Positions 13,849-13,966 of a DNA stretch of 13,966 nucleotides are shown here, piece after piece. The stretch comes from Methylococcaceae bacterium (GTDB taxonomy: Bacteria; Pseudomonadota; Gammaproteobacteria; Methylococcales; Methylomonadaceae). The stretch's first letter is position 1. Every line of letters starts with the position of its first letter. Below the pieces are notes generated by a model. It had not been told where the DNA came from, made no database searches, and saw only the letters and a list, made by a program, of their open reading frames with translations. The stretch lies in NCBI GenBank assembly GCA_030699345.1, contig JAUYMX010000006.1, forward strand, positions 1-13,966. Reading direction: 5' to 3'. A program made the translations under genes and the position numbers.

Positions 13849-13965
13849 TCACGAAGCCAAACTAGCAAAATCGGCGGTCGGCCTAAGGAACGCGGCTGGA
13901 TTTAAGCCTGCCCGTTGCCAAGCAAATCTTACGGCTGACAGCAGCGCTGCAAGCCACCTTTTTCT
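13849..13965 (-). CDS. Possible end of a gene entering from the right
   Basis: A minus-strand frame open from the right edge to TGA 13851-13849 gives 38 residues (KRWLAALLSAVRFAWQRAGL, then PAAFLRPTADFASLAS). It is more GC-rich than the DNA before it and reads like protein, but a plus-strand frame is open over the same bases. No family recognised. Confidence 0.25.
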   Translation of the reverse strand, partial: RKRWLAALLSAVRFAWQRAGLNPAAFLRPTADFASLAS

Positions 13966-13966
13966 T

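Overview
Bacterial, most likely a gammaproteobacterium. The many short palindromic intergenic repeats (GTAGGGTGGATAAGCG..., GTTCGACAAGCTC..., GTAGGCCGGAATAAG...) together with a Nif11-type small protein recall Methylococcales methanotroph genomes. That placement is inference from pattern memory; no rRNA or marker gene is present.

Layout. (1) 1-753: the end of an unidentified gene and a small Nif11-domain protein. (2) 1048-8282: an eight-gene plus-strand operon that I recognise as a Nit1C-type nitrilase cluster (Sll0783/MSMEG_0572-type protein, Nit6803-type nitrilase, MSMEG_0568 radical SAM protein, Sll0786-type GNAT, Sll0787-type AIR-synthase-like protein, MSMEG_0565 glycosyltransferase, MSMEG_0570 small protein, MSMEG_0569 flavoprotein). 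Several genes overlap by ATGA or by a few codons. Such clusters are linked to nitrogen starvation in Synechocystis and to cyanide assimilation in pseudomonads. (3) 8445-8947: a YefM/YoeB toxin-antitoxin pair. (4) 9062-10279, minus: an AT-richer Apea-like HEPN protein. (5) 10587-11172, minus: a HigB2/HigA2-like toxin-antitoxin pair lying between two copies of a 41-bp repeat. (6) 11367-12804, minus: a MocR-type GntR/aminotransferase regulator broken by a frameshift. (7) 12805-13966: AT-rich and mostly non-coding, with two or three small candidate genes and one good terminator.

The most interesting points are lesions and structures that simple gene calling hides. The GNAT gene has an in-frame TGA where a Trp codon is expected. 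The next gene carries a palindromic repeat that adds exactly 32 codons in frame and is flanked by CAAG. The operon leader can fold into two mutually exclusive structures, one terminator-like. The MocR frameshift is exactly one extra copy of a 7-bp unit. The HigBA promoter appears to place the transcript start at the start codon (leaderless) with a 17-bp palindrome inside it. The two interrupted operon genes correspond to the two halves of what is one fused protein in Mycobacterium (MSMEG_0567), so that one functional module may be decaying or tolerating change here while the rest of the operon stays intact.
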